Shown piece after piece: positions 48,276 to 57,555 of a DNA stretch of 64,000 bases. The stretch is from Pseudomonas quebecensis. Lineage in GTDB: Bacteria > Pseudomonadota > Gammaproteobacteria > Pseudomonadales > Pseudomonadaceae. The notes beneath the pieces were generated by a model. That model did not search any database and was not told where the DNA came from. It saw only the letters and a program-made list of their open reading frames with translations. Every line of letters begins with the position of its first letter. The stretch's first letter is position 1. The DNA lies in contig NZ_CP112866.1 in the NCBI RefSeq assembly GCF_026410085.1, forward strand, positions 5,021,001 through 5,085,000, written 5' to 3'. The translations under genes and the position numbers were made by a program.

Positions 48276-49313
48276 TTACTCAGCGGTAGATGGCTTTTCC
48301 CACAAGTTAATCCCGCCTTCCTGTGCAAACCGATCGATCTGCGCCAGTTCTTCCGCGCTGAAGCTCAGGTTCTTCAACGCACCGACGTTTTCGATGATCT
48401 GCTCCGGACGGCTCGCGCCGATCAGCGCACTGGTCACCCGTGGATCGCGCAGGGTCCAGGCCAACGCCATTTGTGCCAGGCTCTGGCCACGGCGCTGGGC
48501 AATTTCGTTCAGCGCACGCACGTGGGCAATGTTGCTTTCCGACAGGTGCCTGTCCTGCAACGAACCGCCACCTGGGCGGTTGACCCGTGCGTCGGCGGGT
48601 ACGCCGTTGAGGTACTTGTCAGTGAGCAAACCCTGAGCCAGCGGCGTGAAGGCGATTACCCCGGCGCCGAGTTCTTCGGTCGTATCCAGCAGGTCTTTTT
48701 CCACCCAGCGGTTGAGCAGGTTGTAGGCCGGTTGGTGGATCAACAGCGGTACTTTCCACTCTTTGAGCAACGCGGCCATCTCGCGGGTTTTGACCCCGGA
48801 GTAGGACGAAATGCCGATATACAGCGCCTTGCCCTGTTGCACGGCGGTGGCCAGCGCGCTGGCGGTTTCTTCCAGCGGCGTGTCGGCGTCGAAGCGGTGG
48901 GAGTAGAAGATGTCCACGTAATCCACGCCCAGGCGTTGCAGGCTCTGGTCGAGGCTGGCCAGTACGTATTTGCGCGAACCGCCGCCCTGGCCATAGGGGC
49001 CGGGCCACATGTCCCAGCCGGCTTTGCTGGAGATGATCAGTTCGTCACGGTAATGCTTGAAGTCTTCGCGCAGCAGACGGCCGAAATTGATCTCGGCGCT
49101 GCCGTAGGGCGGGCCGTAGTTGTTGGCCAGGTCAAAGTGGTTGATGCCCAGGTCGAATGCGGTACGCAGCAAGGCGCGCTGGGTGTCGATCGGGGTGCTG
49201 TCGCCAAAGTTGTGCCACAGCCCCAGGGACAGTGCCGGGAGCACCAGGCCACTGCGGCCTACACGGCGATACGGAAGCGTTTCATAGCGGTTTTCGGCAG
49301 CAATATAAGTCAT
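48276..49313 (-). CDS. Aldo/keto reductase (YghZ/Mgr-like)
   Basis: A 345-residue NADPH-dependent TIM-barrel reductase. The catalytic residues lie in FDLANNYGPPYGSAE (D and Y near 60-67), IISSKAGWDMWPG (K) and YSHRFD (H). The WDMWPGPYGQGGSRKY-like block (here with a third G) is typical of the L-glyceraldehyde-3-phosphate reductase (YghZ) group, which also acts on methylglyoxal. A link to the adjacent sulfur genes is not evident. Confidence 0.88.
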   Translation of the reverse strand: MTYIAAENRYETLPYRRVGRSGLVLPALSLGLWHNFGDSTPIDTQRALLRTAFDLGINHFDLANNYGPPYGSAEINFGRLLREDFKHYRDELIISSKAGWDMWPGPYGQGGGSRKYVLASLDQSLQRLGVDYVDIFYSHRFDADTPLEETASALATAVQQGKALYIGISSYSGVKTREMAALLKEWKVPLLIHQPAYNLLNRWVEKDLLDTTEELGAGVIAFTPLAQGLLTDKYLNGVPADARVNRPGGGSLQDRHLSESNIAHVRALNEIAQRRGQSLAQMALAWTLRDPRVTSALIGASRPEQIIENVGALKNLSFSAEELAQIDRFAQEGGINLWEKPSTAE

Positions 49314-49485
49314 CGAATCCTCTCTTGGAGTAGGGCTAATAAGGTCTGGGAATAAGGCTATTCCCAGACCTTTGAGCAGCTGAATCGCTTAACTTCGCCT
49401 TTTCCGTTTTACAGCAAAGTCCTACCCGAGAGGAACAACCTGACGCGGCGTGATCGGCACGCGTCAGGCGACGCAAGCCTCTTCT

Positions 49486-51486
49486 CTAGCGCACCAAGTG
49501 CAGGAACTGCAGATGACGCTCGTACTGGTCGAGGATGTCGTTGATGATCTGCTCCTTGGTGTAGCCCACCAGGTCGTAGTCCTGGCTGCCTTCGCTCAAA
49601 TGCACCTCGGCCCGGTAATAGCGACGGTTGTTGATCGCTTTCTTGCCCATGCCACCCAGGGCAAACGACGGCGTGAAGTACCCGCGCATCTGCACCTGAT
49701 AGACAAACGGACGCTCCTCGCCGTGGCCGATTTCCAGGCTGACGCTGTCGTTGGCCGGGTCCGGTTGGGTCACGACGTTCAGGCCCTTCTCGACAAACAC
49801 CGCGGTCACTTCTTCGATGGCCGGGCGCACGGTCGATTCGAGGAAACGGTACACCTCATCACGCGACGGAAAATGCACGGCCTGGCTCAAGCGTTGACGC
49901 CAACCGCCACGGCCCTTGCGTGACGCAGAGATCGGCGCCAGCGAATGCAACTGGGCGATCTGCTTTTGCGACTCCATGTAGAACGCCTTGTGCAGCCCCC
50001 ACATCATCAGCAGCAGAATCAGCGAGAACGGCAAAGAGGTCAGTACCACCGCCGACTTGAGCGAATCGATACTGCCGGCGAACAGCAACGCACTGGTCAC
50101 CAGTGCCGTCATCGCGCCCCAGAACACCCGCAGCCACTTCGGCCCATCTTCGTCGGCGTTGCCGCCCTTGGACGACAGCGTCGACAGCACCACGGTGCCG
50201 GAATCGGCCGAGGTGACGAAGAACACAAAGCTGATAAACACCGTGACGGCGATCACGGTCTTGCTCCACGGATAGGTTTCCAGCAGCAGGTAGAGACTCA
50301 TCGATGGGTTGTCGATGGCCGACTGACCGAGCGCCGCCATGCCGTGGTTGAGCACTTGGTCGATGGCACTGTTACCGAAGATCGACATCCACGCCAGGGT
50401 GAAACCCAGCGGGATCAGCAGTACACCGAACACGAATTCACGAATGGTGCGGCCACGGGAAATCCGCGCGATAAACAGGCCCACGAACGGCGACCATGCG
50501 ATCCACCAGGCCCAGTAGAACACGGTCCAACCGCCCAGCCAGTCGCTGGGTTTGTTGTAGGCGTAGACGTCGAAACTCTTGGTCGGCAGGGCGCCGAGGT
50601 AGTCGCCGATGTTCTGAATCAGGGTGTTGAGCAAGTGCTGGGTAGGGCCGGCAAACAACACGAACAGCAGCAACGCACAGGCCAGCAGCATGTTAATGTC
50701 GGACATCACCCGCACGCCCTTGTCCACGCCGGCGATAGCCACCAGGATCGCAGCGCCCATCATCAGGGTGATCAAACCAACCTGGATCCACTGTGTGTGG
50801 GCGATGCCGAACAGGTAGTCCAGGCCGGAGTTGAGATGCAACACGCCGAAACCCATGTCGGCGCCCAGGCCGAACACCGTGGCGATGATGCCGAAGCCAT
50901 CCACCGCATAACCGATGGGGCCGTTGATGCGCTTGCCGATCAGCGGGTACAGCGCCGAACGCAACGCCAGCGGCAGGTTATGCCGGTAGGCGAAGTACGC
51001 CAGGGCCATGCCGACGAAGGCGAACACGCCCCAGCCATGCAGGCCCCAATGCAGGAACAGCACCTGCATGGCCTGGCGCGCGGCGTCGGCGTTCATCGGT
51101 GCGCCCTGGGGCGGTTGCACCAGGTGCGTCAGCGGCTCGGACACGCAGAAGAAAAACAGCGTGATGCTGATACCGGCGGCGAACAGCATGCCGGCCCAGG
51201 ACAAGTAACTGAATTCGGGCTCGTCGTGGTCGGCACCGAGTTTTATCTTGCCGTAGCCCGATAACGCGGTGACCACCACGAAGACCAGATACAGGGTCAT
51301 CGCCAGCATGTAGTACCAGCCGACCGTGTTGGCCGCCCAGTTTTGCGCCGCCAGCAGCCAGGCACCGGCCTGTTGCGGAATAGCGATGACGGTGATGCCG
51401 AACAGCAGAATGAAGGTCGCGGCAAAGTAGAAAACGGGCGCATTCATGCGCACCAGGCCGCTGGAAGGGGTAGACGATGCACTCAT
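49486..51486 (-). CDS. betT: BCCT-family choline transporter
   Basis: A 666-residue carrier with 12 helices. The family's aromatic box is in WTVFYWAWWIAWSPFVGLFIARISRGRT near 323-350, and the first helix is near 14-35. A long hydrophilic C-terminal domain (about 510-666) contains DEVYRFLESTVRPAIEEV, YQVQMRGYFTP and QIINDILDQYERHLQFL, typical of osmoregulated BetT-type proteins. It imports choline for glycine betaine synthesis. A BetI-like palindrome precedes it. Confidence 0.9.
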   Translation of the reverse strand: MSASSTPSSGLVRMNAPVFYFAATFILLFGITVIAIPQQAGAWLLAAQNWAANTVGWYYMLAMTLYLVFVVVTALSGYGKIKLGADHDEPEFSYLSWAGMLFAAGISITLFFFCVSEPLTHLVQPPQGAPMNADAARQAMQVLFLHWGLHGWGVFAFVGMALAYFAYRHNLPLALRSALYPLIGKRINGPIGYAVDGFGIIATVFGLGADMGFGVLHLNSGLDYLFGIAHTQWIQVGLITLMMGAAILVAIAGVDKGVRVMSDINMLLACALLLFVLFAGPTQHLLNTLIQNIGDYLGALPTKSFDVYAYNKPSDWLGGWTVFYWAWWIAWSPFVGLFIARISRGRTIREFVFGVLLIPLGFTLAWMSIFGNSAIDQVLNHGMAALGQSAIDNPSMSLYLLLETYPWSKTVIAVTVFISFVFFVTSADSGTVVLSTLSSKGGNADEDGPKWLRVFWGAMTALVTSALLFAGSIDSLKSAVVLTSLPFSLILLLMMWGLHKAFYMESQKQIAQLHSLAPISASRKGRGGWRQRLSQAVHFPSRDEVYRFLESTVRPAIEEVTAVFVEKGLNVVTQPDPANDSVSLEIGHGEERPFVYQVQMRGYFTPSFALGGMGKKAINNRRYYRAEVHLSEGSQDYDLVGYTKEQIINDILDQYERHLQFLHLVR

Positions 51487-51577
51487 GAGCGATGCACCCC
51501 TGGGATGTGAAATGTGGCTGGGAAAAACAGACTCAGCAAAGGTAAGCCTCCTGTTGTGAGCGGGCAGCGAACCACCG

Positions 51578-51607
51578 GTTTAACTTGAACGAACGTTCAA
51601 GTTAAAC
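51578..51607. promoter_or_regulatory. BetI-like operator upstream of betT
   Basis: GTTTAACTTGAACG-AA-CGTTCAAGTTAAAC: perfect 14-base arms around two bases, 92 bases upstream of the betT start. The TTGAACG/CGTTCAA core suits the TetR-family choline-responsive repressor BetI. The rest of the 307-base gap (51487-51793) shows nothing else I can name. Confidence 0.7.
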
Positions 51608-51793
51608 ATGAATAGGTGGTTTGGGACTAATCGCAGGGCTGAGCGGTATGACGGGTGAGCACGGGAGATCGTTCAGCGACGGCTGACCGAAATAGGGCCC
51701 CGGTGTGGAATACAGTCAGGGCTAACCCCCCCGATGGCGGTGGACAGGCGGCTTGTAGTGAGCCTCCTCCCACAGATGACCGGTGCAGGCGCT

Positions 51794-52720
51794 CTACTTC
51801 TGTGCCCCATCATCATGCTGCAGATTCGCCTGGGTAATGTTCGCCCCAGCCGGCACATTGCGGGTCAGCCACACATTGCCGCCGATAGTCGAGCCCTTGC
51901 CGATGGTGATGCGCCCCAGGATCGTCGCCCCGGCGTAGATCACGACGTCATCCTCGACGATCGGGTGGCGCGGGTGGCCTTTTTGCAGCTGCCCATCTTC
52001 ATCCGCCGGGAAACGCTTGGCCCCCAGCGTCACCGCCTGGTAGATACGCACGCGTTCGCCGATGATCGCGGTCTCGCCGATCACCACGCCCGTACCGTGG
52101 TCGATAAAGAAACTCGGGCCGATCTGCGCGCCGGGGTGGATATCGATACCGGTGGCCGAATGGGCGATTTCCGCGCTGATGCGTGCCAGCAACGGCAAAC
52201 CGGCGCGGTACAAATGGTGCGCGAGGCGATGGTGAATCACCGCCAGGATCCCCGGGTAGCACAGCAGCACTTCATCCACACTGCGCGCAGCCGGGTCGCC
52301 GTGGTAGGCAGCCAGTACGTCGGTGTCCAGCAGGCTGCGCAGGGCCGGCAAGGCCAGGGCGAACCCCTGGATCAGGCGGATGGCATGGGCATCGATTTGA
52401 CTGTCATCCTGGCCGCCCTGGCGCGCGGCGTAGCGCAGTTCCAGGCGCGCCTGGGCAAGCAGGGCATTGAGGGCCACATCGAGGGTATGGCCGACGTAGA
52501 AGTCTTCACTTTCTTCACGCAGGTCCGCCGGCCCGAGGCGCATCGGAAACAGCGCGCCGCACAACGATTCAAGAATCTGCGCTACCGCTTCACGCGACGG
52601 CAACTCACGCCCACCATGCTCGCCGCTCAGGCGGCCATTGCGGGTACGCCACTGGTCGCGGGCACCGCGCAGTTGACTGACGATGGTCTGCAATTGCCAA
52701 TGGCTGGAACGCTCACTCAC
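51794..52720 (-). CDS. epsC: Serine O-acetyltransferase (EpsC/SrpH type)
   Basis: A 308-residue enzyme making O-acetylserine for cysteine synthesis. The C-terminal half is a left-handed beta-helix of hexapeptide repeats ([44 protein letters not shown]), with the active-site histidine in IDHGTG. The extended N-terminus is typical of the EpsC/SrpH form. The GTG at 52720 (VSERSSHW) follows AGGAG, so it is preferred over ATGs at 52747 and upstream. Divergent from dcyD. Confidence 0.88.
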   Translation of the reverse strand: MSERSSHWQLQTIVSQLRGARDQWRTRNGRLSGEHGGRELPSREAVAQILESLCGALFPMRLGPADLREESEDFYVGHTLDVALNALLAQARLELRYAARQGGQDDSQIDAHAIRLIQGFALALPALRSLLDTDVLAAYHGDPAARSVDEVLLCYPGILAVIHHRLAHHLYRAGLPLLARISAEIAHSATGIDIHPGAQIGPSFFIDHGTGVVIGETAIIGERVRIYQAVTLGAKRFPADEDGQLQKGHPRHPIVEDDVVIYAGATILGRITIGKGSTIGGNVWLTRNVPAGANITQANLQHDDGAQK

Positions 52721-52827
52721 GGTTGTCACTCCTGACGAAATGGCCATCACTTTACGACATGGGCACCGGCCTCCATTAAGAACCAATGGTGTGATGCTCA
52801 TAACCATCAGACATAAGCGATTGACGG

Positions 52828-52856
52828 TTGCCCGTTCAAAAGTGCCTGCCTATAGT
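52828..52856 (+). promoter_or_regulatory. Candidate sigma-70 promoter of dcyD
   Basis: TTGCCC, 17 bases, TATAGT, ending 30 bases before the dcyD start. Reasonable -35/-10 elements for a vegetative promoter; not verified. Confidence 0.45.
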
Positions 52857-52886
52857 CGACCCATTACTTCGCCATCGTGTTTAACC

Positions 52887-53882
52887 ATGATCAAACAACA
52901 GCTCGACCGTTTTAACCGCCTGGAGCTGCTGGGCGGCGCCACCGCCCTGGAAAAACTCGAACGGCTGTCGGCGTGGCTGGGCCGGGACATCTACGTCAAG
53001 CGCGACGACACCACGCCGCTGGCCATGGGCGGCAACAAGCTGCGCAAACTCGAATACCTGGCCGCCGATGCCCTCGCCCAGGGCGCTGACACTCTGGTAA
53101 CGGCCGGCGCGATCCAGTCCAACCATGTGCGCCAGACCGCCGCCCTCGCCGCCAGGCTCGGCCTCGGTTGCGTCGCCCTGTTGGAAAACCCCACCGGCAC
53201 CGACGATCCGAACTACCTGGGCAACGGCAATCGCCTGCTGCTGGAGTTGTTCGACGCCAAGGTGGAATTAGTGGAAAACCTCGATCATGTCGACGAGCAG
53301 CTCAACGCCCTCGCCGACCGCCTGCGCAGCAACGGCAGGAAGCCATACCTGGTGCCCATCGGTGGCTCCAACGCGTTGGGCGCGCTGGGCTACGTGCGCG
53401 CGGGGCTGGAGCTGGCCGCGCAGATTGAAGACAGCGGCATCGACTTCGCCGCCGTAGTGCTCGCCTCGGGCAGCGCCGGTACGCACAGCGGTCTGGCGCT
53501 GGCCTTGGGCGAAGTATTGCCTCAGCTGCCGGTAATCGGCGTGACCGTCTCCCGCACCGACGAAGCCCAGCGTCCCAAAGTGCAAGGCCTGGCCGAACGC
53601 ACCGCCGAGCTGCTGGGCGTGGGCCTGCCCGAGGCGTTCAAGGTGATCCTGTGGGATGAATACTTCGCCCCGCGCTACGGCGAGCCGAATGCAGGCACAT
53701 TGGCCGCGATCAAACTATTGGCCAGTCAGGAAGGTCTGTTGCTCGACCCGGTCTACACCGGCAAGGCCATGGCGGGTTTGCTCGACGGTATCGGGCGCCA
53801 GCGCTTTGAAGACGGGCCGATTATCTTCCTGCACACCGGCGGCGCGCCGGCGCTGTTTGCCTATGACTCGGTGTTCAACTGA
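52887..53882 (+). CDS. dcyD: D-cysteine desulfhydrase
   Basis: A 331-residue PLP enzyme of the ACC-deaminase/D-cysteine desulfhydrase family that converts D-cysteine to pyruvate, ammonia and sulfide. The PLP lysine is in [17 protein letters not shown] near 50-60, followed by [15 protein letters not shown], and the PLP phosphate loop is in [13 protein letters not shown] near 195-207. The ATG at 52887 fits the family start. It lies upstream of tcyJLN, as E. coli dcyD lies beside fliY. Confidence 0.93.
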   Translation: MIKQQLDRFNRLELLGGATALEKLERLSAWLGRDIYVKRDDTTPLAMGGNKLRKLEYLAADALAQGADTLVTAGAIQSNHVRQTAALAARLGLGCVALLENPTGTDDPNYLGNGNRLLLELFDAKVELVENLDHVDEQLNALADRLRSNGRKPYLVPIGGSNALGALGYVRAGLELAAQIEDSGIDFAAVVLASGSAGTHSGLALALGEVLPQLPVIGVTVSRTDEAQRPKVQGLAERTAELLGVGLPEAFKVILWDEYFAPRYGEPNAGTLAAIKLLASQEGLLLDPVYTGKAMAGLLDGIGRQRFEDGPIIFLHTGGAPALFAYDSVFN

Positions 53883-53908
53883 GTGGGAGGGGGCTTGCCC
53901 CCTCCCAC
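53883..53908. repeat. REP-type palindrome
   Basis: GTGGGAGGGGGCT-TG-CCCCCTCCCAC directly after the dcyD stop; the most regular copy in the window. Confidence 0.7.
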
Positions 53909-53922
53909 ATTAGAAGCAGTTG

Positions 53923-53941
53923 ATATTCCACAAAAGAATAT
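53923..53941. promoter_or_regulatory. Dyad in the AT-rich region upstream of tcyJ
   Basis: ATATTC, seven bases (CACAAAA), GAATAT. The following 45 bases are very AT-rich (TTTATATTATTTTC). It is a candidate CysB or other sulfur-regulator site for tcyJLN. Confidence 0.45.
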
Positions 53942-54083
53942 GAATTTTCATTTATATTATTTTCAAGTCTTAAAAACCGGCTTTATAGTCGCGCCGCAGG
54001 CGAAGACGCGCTTCGCGCTTTAAGGCAGGATACGCCTACTGCGTCACCTGCTTCGCTCACCATAAAAAACACAGGGGCTCTTC

Positions 54084-54878
54084 ATGACTATTTCCGCATT
54101 CCGTCGCACGTTACTGGTTGGCACGCTGGGTCTGGCACTCGGTGCCGGTTGGCTGGGCCAGGCCGTGGCCGGCGAACAATTGGCCAATATCAAGAAGGCT
54201 GGCGAGATCAAGATCGGCCTGGAAGGTACTTACCCACCCTTCAGTTTCCAGGATGAAAGCGGCAAGCTCAGCGGTTTCGAGGTGGAACTGTCCGAAGCCC
54301 TGGCCAAGCAGTTGGGCGTGAAGGTCAAGCTGCAGGCCACGCCGTGGGATGGCATCCTCGCTGCCCTGGAATCCAAGCGCCTGGATGCGGTGGTCAACCA
54401 GGTCACCATCTCTGAAGAGCGCAAGAAAAAGTACGATTTCTCCAAGCCCTACACCGTTTCCGGGATCCAGGCGCTGGTTCTGACAAAGAATGTGGACAGC
54501 ATCAAGACCGCCGACGACCTGGCCGGCAAGAAAGTCGGCGTAGGCTTGGGCACCAACTACGAACAATGGCTCAAGGACAACCAACCCAAAGCCATCATCA
54601 AGACCTATAACGACGACCCGACCAAGTTCCAGGACCTGCGTATCGGCCGCATTGACGCGATCCTGATCGACCGCCTCGCCGCGCTGGAATATGCCAAAAA
54701 AGCCCCGGACACCGCCGCTGCTGGCGACGCATTCTCGCGCCAGGAGTCCGGCATTGCCCTGCGCAAGGGCGAGCCTGAACTGCTGGAGGCAGTGAACAAG
54801 GCCCTCGACCAGCTGCGCGCCGACGGCACCTTGAAGAAGCTGTCCGAGAAGTACTTCAACGCTGACGTCACTCAATAA
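54084..54878 (+). CDS. tcyJ: Cystine ABC transporter substrate-binding protein
   Basis: A 264-residue periplasmic family-3 binding protein (FliY/TcyJ). The signal peptide ends near WLGQAVAGE (28-30). The mature part has the amino-acid-binding pattern IKIGLEGTYPPFSFQDESGKLSGFEVEL near 39-66 and the later YDFSKPYTVSG block. It overlaps the permease start by one base. With dcyD upstream it likely binds cystine and related D/L forms. Confidence 0.93.
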   Translation: MTISAFRRTLLVGTLGLALGAGWLGQAVAGEQLANIKKAGEIKIGLEGTYPPFSFQDESGKLSGFEVELSEALAKQLGVKVKLQATPWDGILAALESKRLDAVVNQVTISEERKKKYDFSKPYTVSGIQALVLTKNVDSIKTADDLAGKKVGVGLGTNYEQWLKDNQPKAIIKTYNDDPTKFQDLRIGRIDAILIDRLAALEYAKKAPDTAAAGDAFSRQESGIALRKGEPELLEAVNKALDQLRADGTLKKLSEKYFNADVTQ

Positions 54879-55543
54879 TGGAAGCAGGCTTCCAACTCGC
54901 GCTCGACTCCGCGCCCTTTCTGCTCAAGGGCGCGTATTACACGGTAATCCTGAGCCTGGGCGGCATGTTCTTCGGCCTGCTGCTGGGCTTTGGCCTGGCC
55001 TTGATGCGCCTGTCGCGCTTCTTTGCGGTACGAGGGATTGCCCGGGTCTACGTGTCGTTTTTTCGCGGTACGCCGTTGCTGGTGCAGCTGTTCCTGATCT
55101 ACTACGGCTTGCCGCAAGTGGGCATCGAGCTGGATCCGATCCCGGCGGCCATGATCGGCTTCTCGCTGAACATAGCTGCCTACGCCTGTGAAATCCTGCG
55201 TGCCGCCATCGGCTCCATCGAGCGCGGCCAGTGGGAAGCCGCGGCCAGTATCGGCATGACCCGCGCGCAGACCCTGCGTCGGGCCATCCTGCCGCAGGCC
55301 ATGCGCACGGCACTGCCACCGTTGGGCAACAGCTTTATTTCGCTGGTCAAGGACACGGCGCTGGCCGCTACCATTCAGGTGCCCGAGCTGTTTCGCCAGG
55401 CGCAACTGGTATCGGCGCGCACCTTCGAAATCTTCACCATGTATCTTTCCGCTGCGCTGATCTACTGGATCCTGGCCAGCATCCTGGCGCATTTTCAAAA
55501 CCGCCTGGAAGCCCGGGTCAACCGGCATGACCTGGAGTCCTGA
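54878..55543 (+). CDS. tcyL: Cystine ABC transporter permease
   Basis: A 221-residue polar-amino-acid permease with about five helices and the EAA loop (EAAASIGMTRAQTLRRAILPQAMRTALP near 114-141). The RGTPLLVQLFLIYYGLP block is typical of the HisM/GlnP family. The ATG at 54878 overlaps the tcyJ stop. Confidence 0.93.
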   Translation: MEAGFQLALDSAPFLLKGAYYTVILSLGGMFFGLLLGFGLALMRLSRFFAVRGIARVYVSFFRGTPLLVQLFLIYYGLPQVGIELDPIPAAMIGFSLNIAAYACEILRAAIGSIERGQWEAAASIGMTRAQTLRRAILPQAMRTALPPLGNSFISLVKDTALAATIQVPELFRQAQLVSARTFEIFTMYLSAALIYWILASILAHFQNRLEARVNRHDLES

Positions 55544-55546
55544 AGC

Positions 55547-56293
55547 ATGATCGTGGTTGAAAAACTGACCAAACAATTCAACGGTCAGGTGGTGCTCGCC
55601 GGCATCGACCTGGAGGTCAAGGAAGGCGAAGTCATCGCTATCATCGGCCCCAGCGGTTCCGGCAAGACCACCTTCCTGCGTTGCCTCAACTTTCTGGAAA
55701 CTCCCACCAGCGGGCGCATCAAGGTGGGCGATATCGAGATCGACGGCAGCCGGCCGATCAACCAGCAACAAAGTCTGGTACGTCGTCTGCGCCAGCATGT
55801 GGGCTTTGTGTTCCAGAGCTTCAACCTGTTCCCGCACCGCACCGCGCTGGAAAACGTGATCGAAGGCCCTACCGTGGTCAAGAAAATGCCCCACGATGCC
55901 GCGGTGGCGCTGGGCCGCAGGTTGCTGGCCCGGGTCGGGTTGGCGGGCAAGGAAGACGCCTACCCACGGCGCCTGTCCGGCGGCCAGCAACAGCGCGTGG
56001 CAATTGCCCGTGCGCTGGCCATGGAGCCGGAGGTAATCCTGTTCGACGAACCCACCTCAGCGCTGGACCCGGAGCTGGTCGGCGAAGTGCTGGCGACCAT
56101 CCGCAGCCTGGCCGAAGAAAAGCGCACCATGGTCATCGTCACCCACGAAATGAGCTTTGCCCGGGATGTGGCCAACCGCGTGATCTTTTTCGATAAGGGC
56201 GTGATCGTGGAGCAAGGCGAAGCCAAGGCGCTGTTCGCCAACCCCAAGGAAGAACGCACGCGGCAGTTCCTGAGCAAGTTTCTCGCTCACTGA
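55547..56293 (+). CDS. tcyN: Cystine ABC transporter ATP-binding protein
   Basis: A 248-residue ABC ATPase with Walker [10 protein letters not shown] near 33-41, [15 protein letters not shown] (Q-loop), [15 protein letters not shown] signature and Walker [15 protein letters not shown]. It lies three bases after tcyL and completes the importer. Confidence 0.94.
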   Translation: MIVVEKLTKQFNGQVVLAGIDLEVKEGEVIAIIGPSGSGKTTFLRCLNFLETPTSGRIKVGDIEIDGSRPINQQQSLVRRLRQHVGFVFQSFNLFPHRTALENVIEGPTVVKKMPHDAAVALGRRLLARVGLAGKEDAYPRRLSGGQQQRVAIARALAMEPEVILFDEPTSALDPELVGEVLATIRSLAEEKRTMVIVTHEMSFARDVANRVIFFDKGVIVEQGEAKALFANPKEERTRQFLSKFLAH

Positions 56294-56303
56294 CCCTGCC
56301 TCT

Positions 56304-56332
56304 TGTGGCGAGGGCCCAGCGCCCTCGCCACA
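56304..56332. repeat. Perfect palindromic repeat
   Basis: TGTGGCGAGGGC, five bases, GCCCTCGCCACA: a perfect 12-pair stem 11 bases after tcyN. A REP-like element that may also end the tcy transcript. Confidence 0.65.
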
Positions 56333-56608
56333 GCCCGCTGTTCCTACAGGAACGCCTCGTCAAGCCGTGTAAAACGCTGCGGTTGATGCCACCGAAAACA
56401 CCCTCCGCAGTCAGACCCTTCTGAATATTCTAAAACCCGCGGTTTAGCCTTTTGCCGCCATTGACGCTCCTTGGCCAACCCTCTTATCTAGGCCCCAGAG
56501 GATTGGATCCTATCCCGGCTATTTATTGAATCGTGCCTTTCAGCCCTGCCGCGCACCCGCGCCAAGGGGCCGGAACGATTGCTGCTGGCTGCATCAAGGA
56601 GATGACTT
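56333..56608. other. Gap upstream of the Ig-like protein gene
   Basis: No gene is seen in these 276 bases. An AAGGAGA ribosome site at 56596-56602 supports the next start. No convincing promoter or dyad was found beyond the repeat at its left edge. Confidence 0.4.
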
Positions 56609-57370
56609 ATGACTTCCACGCTCACCGCCCCAACGCTGCCCCAGGCCAACCGATATGGCATCAATGCACGGGCGGCCACTCAGTTGCAGGTTGCCATCGC
56701 GCCGTACCTCGGCATGGACGAAGGTGACCTGATCGAATTGTTCTGGAACAGCTGCTTTGCCGCCTCAAGGCGAATCACCGCCTGCAAGGTCGGCGCGCCC
56801 ACACACCTGCGGGTGCCGGAAAGTTTCGTGCAGGACGGCCTGGCGCAGGTGTATTACCAGGTTATGCAGATCGGCCACGGCCCGGCGCGCTCGGCCGTGA
56901 CGCAGGTGCGCGTCAAAACCAACGCCCCAGGCGGCCAGCCCGCCGCGTTATACAGCGACGAGAACCAGAACCTGGCCCCGGTCGGCCTGCCCGAGACCAT
57001 CCGCCGCTACGGCGTCAACAGCCGTCAGGTGCACCGTGGCGTGCCCCTGACCATCGAGCCGTACCTGAACATGACCGCAGGCGACGCCATCACCCTGCGC
57101 TGGGGCGACGTGCGCATGGACTTGCCCAAAATACCGGCACGCGACATCGGCCGGGCCGTGCACGTGTGGGTGCCGGCCACGGTGATCGCCGAGGCCGGCG
57201 ACGACTGTCGGCTCGAGGTGACGTATTGCGTGCTGGACCGCGTCGGCAACAATTCGCGCTGGGCGCCCGCGCGCACGCTGCGCATCGCCGCGTCGGCGCC
57301 GTCACGCCCGACCCGGGCCGCCACACCCTATCGCCCAAGGCCGCTAGGCTCCCCCTGCGAACCGGGGTGA
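56609..57370 (+). CDS. Protein with two tandem Ig-like repeats, function unknown
   Basis: A 253-residue protein with no signal peptide. Residues about 15-103 and 133-226 are related: each begins RYG(I/V)N, then (I)xPYLxMxxGDxIxLxW, a VP strand, and a YxVxxxxGxxxR(S/W) end. They read as two beta-sandwich modules. Comparable repeat units occur in longer surface-type Pseudomonas proteins, but this one has only two. The last 25 residues are proline/arginine-rich. AAGGAGA lies six bases before the ATG. It is alone between sulfur operons; export and role are unknown. Confidence 0.7.
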   Translation: MTSTLTAPTLPQANRYGINARAATQLQVAIAPYLGMDEGDLIELFWNSCFAASRRITACKVGAPTHLRVPESFVQDGLAQVYYQVMQIGHGPARSAVTQVRVKTNAPGGQPAALYSDENQNLAPVGLPETIRRYGVNSRQVHRGVPLTIEPYLNMTAGDAITLRWGDVRMDLPKIPARDIGRAVHVWVPATVIAEAGDDCRLEVTYCVLDRVGNNSRWAPARTLRIAASAPSRPTRAATPYRPRPLGSPCEPG

Positions 57371-57380
57371 ATGCCTTCTA

Positions 57381-57436
57381 TGTATATTCCTAAAAGTTAG
57401 TTTATTTAAATATTTAACAAGCTTAGGGTATATACA
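57381..57436. promoter_or_regulatory. Widely spaced inverted half-sites upstream of the sfnB operon
   Basis: TGTATATTCC on the plus strand and TGTATATACC on the minus strand (9 of 10 matching), 36 bases apart, in a strongly AT-rich stretch 120-175 bases upstream of the first sfnB. A candidate site for a sulfur-starvation regulator. Confidence 0.5.
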
Positions 57437-57555
57437 CCGGACCACCGGACATCTCTGAATTTCTGTTTTTATTTCATTGAATGCGAGGTCGGTATGGTCA
57501 GAATTACCCCGGTGCGCAACGCCAGGGCATTGCGTGCAGCCAAGGAGCGGCGCTG

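Noticed and set aside
49945..51264. A 439-residue plus-strand open frame
   Set aside because: Opposite betT; Q/H/R/G-rich and without motifs.
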